Positions 25,923 to 38,805 of a stretch of DNA of 64,000 nucleotides are shown here, one piece after another. Each line of letters opens with the position of its first letter. The stretch's first letter is position 1. The notes below the pieces were generated by a model. It searched no databases, was not told the DNA's origin, and was given only the letters and a program-made list of their open reading frames with translations. The DNA lies in the NCBI GenBank assembly GCA_030490835.1, contig CM059975.1, positions 30,536,133-30,600,132 of the forward strand, in the 5' to 3' direction. A program made the translations under genes and the position numbers. Source of the stretch: Annona cherimola (taxonomy: Eukaryota > Streptophyta > Magnoliopsida > Magnoliales > Annonaceae).

Positions 25923-26630
25923 TAGTGGTTTAATTAATCATTAAAGTGAGTAAAAAATGATACTACCAAAATCTTAAATGACATGTCACTAAGACATCAC
26001 CCTAGTGGTAATACTAACTGCCCCTCTTCCATACAATAGGTGTCTAAAACTTCAACCACCTCATATTTGGTGAGAGTTTACTAGAATGGAAACATGTTGT
26101 TTCCTCACATGATAGATAAGAGCTTGTTGTCTCTCTTGAGTTTAATTGTAATATATGAAATAAGTTACATATACACCCAATTAAAAAAATCTCAAATGAT
26201 CTCTATTAATAAAAAAAATCTCAACTGATATTGACATTATATTTGTGATAAAAAAAATGATCAAATTTGGTGTAATCTTTAATGATATTTGCCCTCCTAA
26301 AGTATAAATACAACAAAAGAATTTTAAGACAGAGGAGTTAGTTTGAAATGGTTGAAAATTGATATAATCATCAAACAAATCTAGCACCCCGATTGGGCCA
26401 TTTAAACAATAATGACCTTGATGTATCTTTAATTTTGAATTTAGAATTTAAATAAAAAAAGAACTATTCTAAATCAAATGACAAGATTGAATTTCGATTT
26501 AATGACCATGCTACCTAGGAAAAAATGAATAGGTCCCACAAATTGAATTCTATGGAACAGATTATGTAAAAGTAGACCTCGTTAATTATAACAAGTGGTG
26601 TTATTTAACATGGTTGGAGAGAAATGGATG
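25923..26630. other. Intergenic, possible second SINE relic near 26000-26110
   Basis: ctagtggtaatactaactgc followed about 35 bp later by gtgtctaaaacttcaacc resembles weak A and B boxes on the + strand. The rest is AT-rich with no gene. Confidence 0.3.
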
Positions 26631-26633
26631 TTA

Positions 26634-26830
26634 GGGCATGTTTGAGGATGTGAAATGGAAAAAAATTATGGTATTGGATGATAGTAGAAAAGAAAATATT
26701 TTGAAAATTGTGTGATTAATAGGAAATGATAGAGGTAAAGTTAGAATAAATAAGTTTGAAGAAGGGTAGTTGGTAAGAAAAATGATTAAAATACAGGGAT
26801 AAAAGTGAAAAATATAATTATTATTTGAAT
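26634..26830 (-). mobile_element. Partial family E MITE
   Basis: Starts GGGCATGTTTGAGG, and the body (agaataaataagtttgaaga, agttggtaagaaa) matches family E in reverse orientation. The other end is missing. Confidence 0.45.
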
Positions 26831-27249
26831 AATGATTATCCTAGGAATCTGTGCTGCCACATCATACCCTCCCATCCCACATTTGTGAATTACCAAATGT
26901 GGACTAATCACGACCACATTTTATGCGCACAAATTTATTCTCAATCTAGAAAAGCAAGATATGACTTATGTGGTAGAATGAGTAATAACAATATATTCTT
27001 TTCATTGGAAACTTTCTTAGTTTTAAGAAAAGTTAACATCGTTGAAGATTATTAAATGGTAAAACTACTAAGGTACCCTTATAGTAGGTGATGCTTCCTA
27101 AAAATTAAGTCATCAATTTTTTTATTATAAATAAATAATTTATTTTAAAATAAGTAAATAAATTTAAATAAATAAATGTAGAAATAAATCAGTATTATTT
27201 TCAATCATTTATTTATTTATTTTAAATTGATTGATTTATTTAAATTTAA

Positions 27250-27572
27250 GTGTAACTCGTCACTTACTTGTGCTAAGTTTGTATAAGGCCCCATAAAACT
27301 AAAATTTAAAATAGAGCAATGGCTCTGCTGTATTGCTATTATGATTAGTGGAACCCAAGACACTAAGGTATGTTCTTGGAGGAGTGGAGCATGGAGGGTT
27401 GTCCTGAACTACTATAACTTTTTGAGTTTATTGTTTACTGCTCATATACTTCACGTTTTTCATTTGAGGGGGTTAAAACTTTCAAGGAGTTAAGTTTTAA
27501 TTTGTTAAAGAATTTTCAAGAACCCAATTCACCCACCCCTCTTGGGTTTTGCCATAAACTCGGGACCAATAA
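27250..27572 (-). mobile_element. Truncated LTR, same family as the 34523 and 59772 copies
   Basis: On the minus strand, from 27572, the order is TTGGTCCCGAGTTTATGG, aagaggggtgggtgaattgg, then ctccactcctccaaga, then agcagagccattgctct. This matches the first 330 bp of the solo LTR at 34523. The remainder and the 3' end are absent. Confidence 0.75.
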
Positions 27573-28700
27573 GTGGTACGTTTCTACAAAATAAATGTTG
27601 AGTTGTTACCTGTACTAAAAACATGTTCGAAGAAAAGTATAGGTGATTTATAGATGACCTAAAAATATATTTTTTAAAATTTTCTTATATGTGGGTCTCG
27701 CATGGATCTTTCACCTATAAAATTTGATCATTTTTAAAATGTATTTGGCATTTATTTTAATTTTTTAAAAATCAAAATTTAGGACATGGATAATGCTCCA
27801 ACTCGGGCATATGTATTAGAAAATAAAAAATATTTTTTTGATGGGTATTTATGTACATTATGACAACTCATACAAGCAGATTCATAACCCTCACATAATA
27901 TAGAGAAATTTTCAATAACAGTCTACATGAGAGAAAAAACTGCAAATACCTCTCTAAAGGAATGAAACAGAAAAAACTCTTATGTCACCTAAATCGGGAA
28001 GGGAAGAATCGAACTTATAACTAACCAACAATGAGCCAACATGAGTTACTACCAGGGTAAACACCTGGTGGCATAAAAAATATTTTTGGTTCACTTGTGG
28101 CGATCATATAAGATTCTCGAGTATAATAATAAGGATACAATGTATATGATCTAACATATATATATATATATACACACATAGTATTGGGATTAAATAAACA
28201 AAAATACATATAATTCCAAGTATTCACTTAGTATATGGTTGGATGCACTAAGTACATGAGAGGATGTATTTATTGCATTTTTTTATTGGTTGATAATGTT
28301 TTCACTTTTCACATAAGTAAAAATGTTGGTTCTGAGAACTACTACGGTCATTTTGTAAAATGTAAGTTATTTATCTTGCTTTAAATTATGTATTATGTAT
28401 TGTAAATAAATTAATTTTTGAAAAAACAGATATGCATGCATCAAACTTGATTTAAAAGTTTTAACATATTTGTATGCAATGTCAAATGATTTTAAATTTC
28501 TGTGACAACATGAAATATGAAACATGTTAGGTAGTTTGGATTTTAGATAATCACCTGTTGAGGCCCAAACTTAGCATTTTTACTTTATGAAAAGTGAAAA
28601 AGGATTCAACTAAATTGCTGCCCTTTTATTTTAATACATACTTTTATTTGTTTCATATAAATAACATACTAAACGGGACACTTTATTTAAACCACCATCC
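27573..28700. other. AT-rich intergenic stretch with a (TA)n run near 28160
   Basis: No gene recognised. Short simple repeats only. Confidence 0.5.
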
Positions 28701-28719
28701 CTACTTTTTATTATTTTTT

Positions 28720-29004
28720 TATAGTAAAAAACGTGAACCTTCTCCTCAGACCCGGACCCCTCACCCCTCAATTCCGGTTAGGAATAGAGGGATCAGGAGG
28801 AGCTAGGAAGAACACTTTCTATTCATTATATTTCGTCTTTTTAGTTATCATCGGCACACCTTCTTTGCCTTTTCGATTATATATCTACTCATTACTAATT
28901 ACAACATGCTTCACTACGGGCTATGCTCCTATGCACCCGATTTCGACCTTTTCCCTCTTGATTTTTGATTTAGATTTAAGTTATGCATCATATTCTTCTG
29001 CATA
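28720..29004 (+). other. GC-richer segment with open frames, origin unknown
   Basis: From about 28725 the base composition rises (acccggacccctcacccc, ggaatagagggatcaggagg), and two overlapping frames stay open for 70-90 codons. The predicted residues start LLRPGPLTPQFRLGIEGSGG and then become hydrophobic. I do not recognise the family. An organelle-derived insert or an old transposon fragment are possibilities; no start context or splice sites support a gene. Confidence 0.25.
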
Positions 29005-32000
29005 AATATTTGTACATCAAATTTATTTAATTGAATTTATTTATAATTCACATGAAATACAAATGCATCGGGCTTTTTAAAACGATATCTTTAAACATTA
29101 TTGTTCATGAAGACTTCCATTTAATTAGCTGATCTTTAAATCTAAATCAAACAAATAATTTTGAGTTCAATGCATCGCTTGGTAAAAAATGTCCGAAAAA
29201 ATGCAAAAACCAAAAGAGTTACAAGTTGTAACTAAGTGAATGAGAGAAAAGCCCCTGTACTATAATATATAATTGTTATTTTCTTTAAAAATAAAAATTT
29301 CTATTTTACTATAAATTTTCGAACTTATATTTTATTTTTAATTTTTATTCAAATTTCAGAATATAAATGAAAAGATAAAAGTTGTTTTCTTTTTTTTTTT
29401 TTAAGGTTGCTTAAACTGATAGCGGGACAAAAGTTGCACCACGTACTGTTCTATTTGACAAGACAAAAGATAAACGGTTGAGATGGTTTAATCAAGTAGT
29501 TTCGGGGGACCATGATTTTTTGTAAGTTGGGAGGGGGCTGTTGGACCTACTTTTTTCCCTTTTTTTTTTATGTGTGTGACACGGCAATGATATATTATGA
29601 CCCCATTTCCTCCACATGTATTAATATCTTTTTCTCTTTTTATTTCTTTCACTTCGTCGTGTTAAGTGCATAGTGTCATCGAAGTGGACCCAATTGCTAA
29701 GTTTACAAGGCACACCTGCACCAGATATACATATAGATCTTAGCTAAAAAATAATAATTAGGAGCAGGCCTAATGATAATTAATAAATAAGATGACTAGA
29801 TATGTTAGTGATCGGGCCTCGAGAATTGAAGAAGTGTCAGTTTTAAATCCTTAAATATCTTACTAATTTATCCTTTATTGATGGCCCCTTCAAGTTCTCT
29901 CTCACCACGTTGCAACATGATCACATCAACTATATATTTGAATCTGATCCCAATTAGCAGGAAGAGCTGGACAATCATATTAGTCTGGAGGATGTAACTA
30001 ATCTAATAACTATTACACATTTCCTTAATTTCAATATGATCACTTACGTATAGAATTTGGGTTTTGTATATGCCTAGTTAATTTAGCTACTCATTAACAA
30101 ATATCAACGGATTTAAAATAATTTTTTATGTAACGATGTTTAACATGTTGTTGATTATTTTATTGAGAAGGTGTTTGGATAGGAATGAAAATAATAAGCC
30201 GCTTATACGTGCCGTGAACCGCTACGTAGTTAAAAAATGTTTATTAGATATAAAACTACTATTAATTAATGCTAAGAAGCCCGCTTGAGGCTAAGCATGT
30301 TAACGGTCGTGTTCACTTTATAAATCGGTTAAATACATTTTTAAACTAATAAAATCCAAGTTTTAAATTTAAAAATTTTATATTAAAAGATAAAAACAAG
30401 TTTTTAAAAAATTAAAATAAATTAAAAATTTAAATATCTAATAAATCCTAGCGACCATAGTCTTGGTGTCCCTGCCAAATTTTGGTAACAATTTTAGGAA
30501 ATTAACCGTGGCTATTAACAAGTGAACGAATGAGAAAAAACGGTTTTTTCACTCTTTATTTTTCTATTAAAAAGTTTCTATTAAAGATTATAAAATTACA
30601 AAACTTGCATGGAAAGATAATTTCCTACCTTTTAATACATAACACAGATGCCGATGATGAGATGAAATCCTTTACTTCTAAAAACCATTTTTGAACTCTC
30701 AAAAATACTTTTTTATTTCCAAAGAAACAGATCCATACATTTTTTCTGTTTTCTTATAACTTCTCCTATTTTTATATAACATTTTTTCCATTTTATCTCA
30801 TGTTATCCTGTGTATGTATATATCTCAACCCAAGCGTTAGAAGAATTCCATCATCCTCAGTAGCTCCTTAAGACCCATGTACACAAAATTCTCGTAGTTG
30901 TCATCCTTTCCTAATAGCCTTCATAAATTTCTACACCAAAAAATATTAGACAAATAGTCAACTTCATGTGTATATTAAGCAACAAGGTTGGTCGAATAAA
31001 CTAGTCAATGTCCATAGATCGGATAGACTTTTGCGCTGCTAGTGACGTGGATAAACCAAAAAACTCATATACGGCCGCCAAAATTAAATTACTCTTCTAG
31101 TTTGGACAATAAATTAATCAGATGATACACATGATATTTGGTCTTGTTATATTGTAATAAACGTTGTAGTTCTCACACAATATAAAAACTATAATATTGT
31201 TGTGGTACAAAAATGGGAAATCAATATATCATTGAGGATCCCTTACCTTGTCTGAAATTTTAAATTTTTACTCTTGGGGTGAAAAATAGAATATTCCCTC
31301 ATTAAGTATCCCTTCTATGTAGCTTTGCAAAAATAATTAACAATTTAAATTTTTATTCACATGTCATAATTGTAAAAGATGCCGGCTGATTGTATTGTTT
31401 TTGAAAATCGAAAAAATAAATTATTGTCCTTGCACAAAAATCCAGGCAAGACTTTCTCTTTTTTTTAAAAAAAAAATCCATTTGAAACTTTGCTATAAAT
31501 GTTTAACGGGTAATGAAACAGAGGCACTCCTAATCCTATGGCCAGCCCGATTTATATATTTTTATTTTTTCATGAAAATATCCTCAGCAATCATATGTCA
31601 AACTTTATACTTGTGGATATGTGTATGTATTTTTTTAAAAAATTTAAATTCAACAGCTTTTAGGGTTATATAAGTCATTTTCAACTTCAAAAAATTGTTG
31701 ATTTTTTGAAATGCAATAAAAATATATGCATATCTCTGGAAATTATAAAATTTTGTAGATAAATTAAGGAGTAATGATTATAGAGCCCTTCATAAATATA
31801 TCATGTTTAACATAACTTATTTTATTGTGCTGCCAGTTTATTAGAAATTTATAGCTTACAAGAAATAACATCATTTGAAAGTAAAGATACGACTATTAAA
31901 ATTTCTTAAAAGTATATTATATATGGTATATTAAATTTCTAAATATATGATTCTTTGGAATTATAAATAAATACATATGAATAAACATAATAGATGATTT

Positions 32001-32500
32001 AGATTTTAAAATATAAAAATTAAGAATAAGCATGGAGGGCTGCATGTTTACATAAGTGCTGAATAATTACTTTAAGTAAAATATACTTAGAATAATATTT
32101 TTACGAAAAATTTTAAAAAAGCGCATTAGGCTAGCCTCATAGGATCATTACCCATATTTAATTCCTAATTTCATCCCATCTAATAAAGATTTAAAAAGAG
32201 GAAAAAAGATGACGAAAAATATAAAGTAGAAAATAGAATATATAAATGATAAATAACTCTAATTAAAATATAATTAAAGCCAAGCATAAAAAAAGTTAAG
32301 ATGATAGTTTGTGAGAGTAACTGAATTTATTAAAGGTAATTAAGAATAGATAAATGTAAAAAGTAATTTTTACCTTATTTGAATTGTTAGAGGCTTTTAA
32401 AACAATTTATCAAGAAAAAGTAATTTTTTACCTTAAGAATTGTTAGAGACTAGAAGTAAATACTTCGATTAAGCTTTACCTTTAGAATTTTCAATGTTGA
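29005..32500. other. AT-rich intergenic stretch
   Basis: About 3.5 kb with no recognised gene, RNA or bounded element. Some sequence is likely decayed repeat. Confidence 0.5.
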
Positions 32501-32904
32501 TAACAAAATTAACATGCAACCAGTTACACAAGTTGAAATAATCTATTCTACTATAATACTAATATCATTTCAATTAGATTATTAAGTTGGCTGTACCTAC
32601 GTAAAAATGCATACAATTATGTGCACAATTAAGAAAAAAATTGATATCATTCGCATATTTATTACAATGTAATAATATTTTATAAAATTATTTGTCATTT
32701 GTCATATAGTAACCATATTTTGGACTACTGAGATGGGGGACGGGAGACCATGCTAGTATATAATACAAGCAGATTATGCTCAGGTTTCACGATGACTTAG
32801 ATGTTTAAGATACACTTTTGAAATGAGATTTGCATCCATCTGGAGTCCGGGACCATCCCTGCATAGTTTTAGCGAAATGTAAGCATAATACCCATTTTCA
32901 GAAA

Positions 32905-33760
32905 ATTGCACCTATATGAAATTTAAAGCTTACTACTTTTGTTTAAAATTTTTCGAAAGGATGAAAATGCTCCTACAAACAAAAATTATAAAAATGCAAG
33001 AAAATATTTTAAAATTCAAAAAATAATTTTTAATTAAAATTAAATTTTGGTATTTTAAAAGTATTTTCTTGCATTATATAATTTTATTTATTTACAGAGG
33101 CATTTTTATCAGTCATAAATTTTTTAAAATAAAAGTCGTAGTCTTGTAATTTTAGACAACTATGTAGGCACAAATAGGGGTGCAACTTGGGTCGGGTAGG
33201 TCCGGGTACGGGTGGAACCTACCCTTACCCATTTTGTAAAAATCACTACCCTACCCTATTTTAGACCGGGTCGGTCCGGAGCCTACCATACCCAATTTTC
33301 TCAAGAGCGGGTCGGTTCCGGTTCCTAGAACACGATCTATTTGCAGCTTCAACCTGTGTAAAAAAATTCAATTTATACATACTAAAACATGAATCTGTTA
33401 AAAAAGTGCAATGTGTACACAATGAAATCTGTTAAGTCTATCCAATCAAATAAAAAATTGTTTGAAAAACGGATACAACATAAATACACAATAGATTAAG
33501 TATTATAATATATATATAATATGAAATTCGGGTCGGTTCCGGGTACCCAGAACCGGAACCGACCCCTACCCGAAATTGAACGGGTATTTCGCCCAAGGAA
33601 CCGAACCGACCCCACGGGTAGGTTATGTGGAACCGAACCTACCCTATTTAGGGTACCTAGCGGGTCGACCCACGGGTACCCAGACCAAGTTGCACCCCTA
33701 GGCACAAATATAACTTTTTAAAATTAGTAATATGCTTGCAATTTTACCCAAAATATGTAA
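32905..33760. mobile_element. Inverted-repeat element (family D) interrupted by a hAT MITE
   Basis: Left arm segments (aaaatgctcctacaaac, atgcaagaaaatatttt) are complementary to agtattttcttgcat and tttacagaggcattttt near 33060-33110. The right arm is broken at 33174 and seems to resume at 33709 after the hAT insertion. Outer limits are approximate. Confidence 0.4.
33175..33700. mobile_element. hAT-superfamily MITE with perfect 8-bp target duplication
   Basis: 526 bp, termini TAGGGGTGCAACTTGG...CCAAGTTGCACCCCTA, flanked on both sides by GGCACAAA (33167-33174 and 33701-33708). Both subterminal regions are rich in GGGTCGG/GGTACCC motifs that pair with each other; the middle is AT-rich. An 8-bp duplication and TAGGGGTG ends are diagnostic of hAT elements. 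No transposase is encoded, so it is non-autonomous. Confidence 0.92.
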
Positions 33761-34522
33761 GTATGGATACAAAAATCTCTGATGAAATTGATATACAAAA
33801 TTAAATAATTTTACCATATTCGTTTAACACATTTTTAAGATGAGGACCATGTATATTTTTTTATTGGTAGGGCCTTGTATATCTTTGATTTGGATCAAAA
33901 TTGTTCTCTTAGTTAAGTAGATTATTTTAAATGGATTAAGTAGATTAGATTCTGATACATTATTTAGATAGGGCGTAAAATGATAACACCCTATCTTTAG
34001 TGGTAGGGCGACCTTGAAGTGTACCTTTTTGAGTTGTGATCTAGTGCACCCTAGTGTACTTTAGCTTCAGTATAACTTGGTATAAAAACTCTTTTTTTTA
34101 AAAAAAATTTAGCTTCATTGCATCCGGATACAAAAACTTATTTTTTTAATTTATTTGAAATTTTTTTATACAATTGTTAATTTAGGTATATTTAATGTGT
34201 ATCGAGTTTTACCATTTTTGGAGTTTATAAATATCTTTTGAGCGAATTTCTTATATACCTAAAAAATTTACCTACAATTCCGCTTATAATGATGAACTTT
34301 CAAAAATTTCTTTCATACCTATAAATTTTATCTTAATTCCACTTATACCTACATTGTTAGGAATCTGTTGAAAGGGTCATTAGCTCTTTAAAAATTGATG
34401 AATATATTCATCTTTAATTATGATTTTATAGCTAACAATTGATATTATAATGAATTTTTAGTAATTCTACAACTATAAAATCATATATTATTTGAATATA
34501 AATCATTAACTTCAAGCAAAAC

Positions 34523-36248
34523 TGTTGGTCCCGAGTTTATGGCTTAAACCAAGAGGGGAGGGGTGAATTGGGTTTTTAAAAAATCTTTTAGATAATATTG
34601 GATACAACCCCTTTTATGATCTAGCCCCTTGAAGCAAATAAAATAGAAATTTAAGAGCAGCAAACAAAACACACAAGTTATAGTGGTTGGGGACAACCTT
34701 CCCTATTCCACTCCTCCAAGATCACACCGTTGTGACTTAGGTTCACTATGTATTTCACCAAATACAATAGAGCCTCTGCTCTCTTTTAGATTCACAGCTC
34801 TAGGGGGCTTAAAACATACTTAGCACAAGTAGGTGATGAGTATCACTCCAATCACACACTATTTTGCTTTCACTTGATCTTAGTCACCAATACTAAATCA
34901 AGTTCAATATAATAGGAAAAGTAATAAAGAAAGTTTCTACACGTTACTGTTGTATAGAGGCAGATTTAGCGCAGAGAAGAACTTGTGAAGAAGACTAAAC
35001 GATTCAGCAAGTAGTTCTTGACGGTTTGAGTGCAGAGTTCTTCTTCTAGATGTTGGCTTGATCACTTAATGCACTTAGAGATGAGAGTTGTGATCAATCA
35101 ATGAAGTTTCAGCTACCCTCCATGTCTGTTTTGAATGCCTTATATAAATGATGAGAGTATTCGAACATTTGGAAGTAGGTAGCGCACATTAAATGCGCCA
35201 ATGTTCGAATATTTTTGACCGTTACGAACCAAGTCGCTAGTGGAGTCGATTTCGGGTGCGACTTCACCCAAGTCGCAGACTAAAGTCGACTTCGGGTGCG
35301 ACTTCGGTCTTCAGCAAGCTTCTCAAGTTCTTCCTTAGGTCGACTTGGTCCTAAACTTGACCCAAGTCGCAGGTGAAGTCAACTTCGAGTGTGACTTCAC
35401 GTTCTGTACTTACTTGATGAACTTGAAATCTTTGGAAACAACCTTGGTTGCTTGATATTCTTCACATTAATTGTTCTTCCACCGATTTATTTTATTTGGA
35501 ACTCGGTATGATCATCTTTTCTTGAAATCTTTTAACTTTATGTCTTGAAGTTGGAATGCTTGAATCTTAGATTTCATAGAAATGTCCAAATGAGTATTCC
35601 TTGATTTGTTTATGTGATTATGTTTGTCTTGGACTTGATTTATCTTCATTTCTATTCCAAGTCGAATGTTCGGGTTGACTTGGGTTCCAACTTCGTTCAA
35701 GTCGTATGCTAAGTCGACTTGGGTATGCGACTTCCCTTTCTGAATTCCCAAATTCAGTGTTGGACGTTCTGAGTTCTTCAAAGTTGATACTGGAGTCGAC
35801 TTGAGTCCATGACTTCACCCAAGTCGCAGATGGAGTCGACTTGGAGTGCGACTTCAGCAACTCTTGTTCTTCAGTTTCAGCGTTGGCCATAAAATTGCAT
35901 TTGAAGTTGATACTGGAGTTGACTTGGGTCCGCGACTTCACCCAAGTCGCAGATGAAGTCGACTTGGCTCTGCGACTTCACCTGCCTTGGATCAAATTTC
36001 AGCATTGGCCATAAATTCCCATTTGAAGTCGTAACTGGAGTCGACTTGGGGATTGACTTGACCTAAGTCGATGCCTGAGTCGACTTGGGAATCGACTTGA
36101 CTTATCAGACTTCATATTTTTCATTTTTATATCCTTTAAATATTTCACAAAACATGTTAGTAGCCAAAACTTACTCAAATTGAATTGTTAATCATCAAAA
36201 CATAGACTTTGCTTATTTTGTTATTGATTCCAACACTTGTTTCCAACA
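34523..36248 (+). mobile_element. Solo LTR (1.7 kb), TGTTGGTCCCGAG...CCAACA
   Basis: Ends TGTTGG...CCAACA, flanked by aaaac and aaaat (4 of 5 bp). It is inserted in the family C element. It contains the signature aagaggggaggggtgaattg near its start. At 35220-36110 there are many variant copies of the palindrome-cored motif AAGTCGACTTGG/GCGACTTCACCCAAGTCGC. No gag or pol and no second LTR, so a solo LTR from unequal recombination is the simplest reading. The LTR superfamily is not assigned. Confidence 0.75.
35220..36110 (+). repeat. Degenerate tandem GTCGACTT/GCGACTTC repeats in the solo LTR
   Basis: Roughly ten short motifs of the form aagtcgacttgggtgcgact alternating with cacccaagtcgcag at irregular spacing. 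The same motif cluster is present in the second LTR at 60580-60760. Confidence 0.7.
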
Positions 36249-37109
36249 AAAATAACCTTAAATTACATTAGAGCTTGGGTATATTTGTTATTTTATAGGA
36301 GATTGATGGCCTCTTTAATGGAACCTTAACAGCGTCAGTATAAACTGAATTAAGACGAAAATTCATGGATAGGAGAGAAATTTTTGAAAGTTCATCGGTA
36401 TAAATGAAATTAGTGGTAAAATTCTTGAGTTTATGTGGAATTTGCCAAAAATTTTGGATTTTTTAAAATCAATGGAGTTTTTGTAATTTTTGTAATTCAT
36501 TCACAAATTACGAAAATGTCACTGATTTGAAAAAATTCAAAAATATGTATAAATCTACAAAAATGGTAAATTTTGATATATATGTATATATGTTAAATAT
36601 ACTTAGATTAACAGTTGAGTCAAAGCTAAGTGTAGTTGAGTGCATTAAAAAATATTCCCATTTTTTTAGTTGATGTGACGTTTTGTTATCTTTGAATTTT
36701 AGATAAATTGGATAATGATACTTTGCATACCTTTCTTGGTTAACAAAGTAATAACTTTGTATATTTTATATTTTAATATTTTTATTTGTATGTGATCCCA
36801 AATATGTTTAGTTCATATACAAAAATTTAATAATTTTAAATTTTTGTATATAATTTTTACAAATTTTAAAATATTTTTTTTACTATTTTTCATCTGTAGG
36901 AAAGTGTAAAATTGATGGAATTTTTTTATTTTTAAAATTTATAAAATATATGTAAATTCAAAAAAGATAAATTTTGGAATATAAATACACTTGGCCTACA
37001 TAAAAATGAAATGAAAACAAAATAATTTGTTAAGGAATATGAAAAACAAAGGAGATCTTACTTTTCTATATCCCTTTCCATTTCTATGTAACCCATTCAT
37101 TTTTAATTA

Positions 37110-37345
37110 GCTATAAATGCTTAAATTACATTACATATTTATCCACATATAATAATATTTTAGATATTTTAAATATTAAAAATATTATTTAAAAATTAAT
37201 ATGTATCATTAAATTATTTTATTATATAAATTTTATATATTTATAGATAGGAGTCATGCACAGCTTACCAGACAAACGAAAGAATTTTCATTATAATATC
37301 AATAATACTTAATGTAATAGATGAAATAATTTTTTTTATTAATTA
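37110..37345. repeat. Dispersed repeat family F, copy
   Basis: atataataatattttagata...attaaattattttattata...tttatagataggagtcatgc matches segments at 41330-41600, 61330-61570 and more weakly 32640-32735. No ends or coding capacity recognised. Confidence 0.5.
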
Positions 37346-37374
37346 TCTAGATGTTAAAAATAAAAAGAATTACA

Positions 37375-37560
37375 CAACTCGAGCAAGCGGTATTGGCTTG
37401 AGCAATAGGGATGCGGGTTCAAAAACCGTCTCCCCCGGTGGGAGCATTTGACCTCCTTTCTTGATAATTGGAAGTGCAAGACATCCCCGTTTGATAAGTG
37501 GGAGCGTGGAAATTTCTGAGCCGGATTGTAATATGAATTGAGATGTGAGTAAACCAATTT
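37375..37560 (+). repeat. tRNA-derived SINE-like unit
   Basis: GGGTTCAAAAACC near 37420 approximates a B box and gtattggcttgagcaat may be a decayed A box. The unit has a structured GC-richer body and ends in an A-rich tail (aatttaaaaaataaag) similar to the left flank taaaaataaaaag, a possible target duplication. Confidence 0.5.
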
Positions 37561-38370
37561 AAAAAATAAAGTGAGGTTTTTTAATAAATAATGCTTATCA
37601 GGACGAATTTAAGCTCTATTTTCTTCGCTAGAACATTTTTTTAGTTAAATCAACAAATTTTAGCTTTGAGGGAAAAATTGGAAACAATTTGGTTAATGCT
37701 GATACAATTGTTACTGCCCATCGCACCAGGTCATCAATGACAATTGTGCAAGGCAATTTCGCTGCAAGACATTAACATTGCTAAAATTCTATTTGACTTT
37801 TAAGTTTGTTTAAAAATAATGCTTGGTTTTATTGGGTTCCGTTTCTACAAAAGCATTGGAATGTACAACAATTAATTGAATCTTTCGTCTACCTAAATAA
37901 AAGGAGTAGGTGTTTAATTAAAAACTTCTAAATTCATGCAATAATTGAATTTAAAATGTATATTATTAGCCCTTATTGGATAATACTTAATCCACCTAAA
38001 TCTTGAATAAATAAATTATACGAGTAAGTTTGGCATTGGGTAAAAGAAATACTGCTTTTCAAACATATCTTTTGATATGATTTTTCATTTTAATTACTTA
38101 ATTTATTTATTTTTCTATTATTAATTTCTATATTTTCAATAATTTACATACAATTACTTTATTTATTTTATTTTTTATTAATCATTGCTGGTATCATCTC
38201 ACTTTATATTCTAAAAAAATTTCCTTAGAATTTGTTCGACTTTTTTTTTTTCAAGTTACAAAATAGACTTTTATATATATATAACGAGACTTTCGTAGCC
38301 TTAACCAGCCCATACTTGACATCCCTGTTTGAGATAATCAAGCAGACGCCTAAGGCATCTTTATTAAATA
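37561..38370. other. AT-rich intergenic stretch
   Basis: No gene or bounded element recognised. Confidence 0.45.
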
Positions 38371-38371
38371 G

Positions 38372-38775
38372 GTAGTTTGCAACTATATCCACATAGTCTG
38401 AGGATAATAATAATTATATTTTATATAGTTTCAAAAATTAATTATAATTAAATTTATTTAGTTTCAAAAATTGTAAATAATCCTTATGTAATTTGACTAT
38501 AATTAAAAATATATCTATGCTATTACGATGCTATTATTACACTACTATGATGTTGATATATTTGCAAAAAGTAAATATACTCATATAAATTTTAAAATTG
38601 TAAATATATTCATATAGTTTGCATATCTTTATAAATATAATAATACAACGACAATACAACAATGGTGTTATGATAGCTTGGGTATATTTGCAATTCTCAT
38701 CAAATTATGCAATAGTATATGAAATTTTTGAAATTATGTGTGTATATTTGTAATTATGGTAAAACTATATGAGTA
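38372..38775. mobile_element. Inverted-repeat MITE, family B copy 2
   Basis: Left arm (gcaactatatccacatagt, aattgtaaataatccttatg) and right arm (ctatgag and atgtgtgtatatttgtaatt) are inverted around a centre containing ctatgatgttgatatatttg. Diverged. Confidence 0.55.
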
Positions 38776-38805
38776 CTGTTATTAGATCATAAAAAGTTGA
38801 AGTCA

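Larger units (their letters stand above)
34243..36433. mobile_element. Family C inverted-repeat element, itself split by a solo LTR
   Basis: Long imperfect inverted arms: left GCGAATTTCTTATATACC...gatgaactttcaaaaatttc and, in reverse complement, right GCAAATTCCACATAAACTC...gatgaactttcaaaaatttc. The internal sequence matches a second, uninterrupted copy at 42640-43030 across the LTR insertion point (tcaagc / tcaaac context), which confirms the empty site. Confidence 0.75.
34040..36646. mobile_element. Family A MITE split by a nested insertion
   Basis: The left half (34040-34242: agtgcaccctagtgtac, attgttaatttaggtatatt, ttttaccatttttggag) and the right half (36434-36646: gtcactgattt, aatggtaaattttgat, atatacttagattaacagtt, gagtgcatt) together make one family A element. 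The family C element at 34243-36433 separates them. Confidence 0.75.

Noticed and set aside
35220..36110. CRISPR-like or satellite array in the GTCGACTT cluster
   Set aside because: Spacing and unit sequence are irregular, and the cluster is internal to a bounded LTR in a plant genome.
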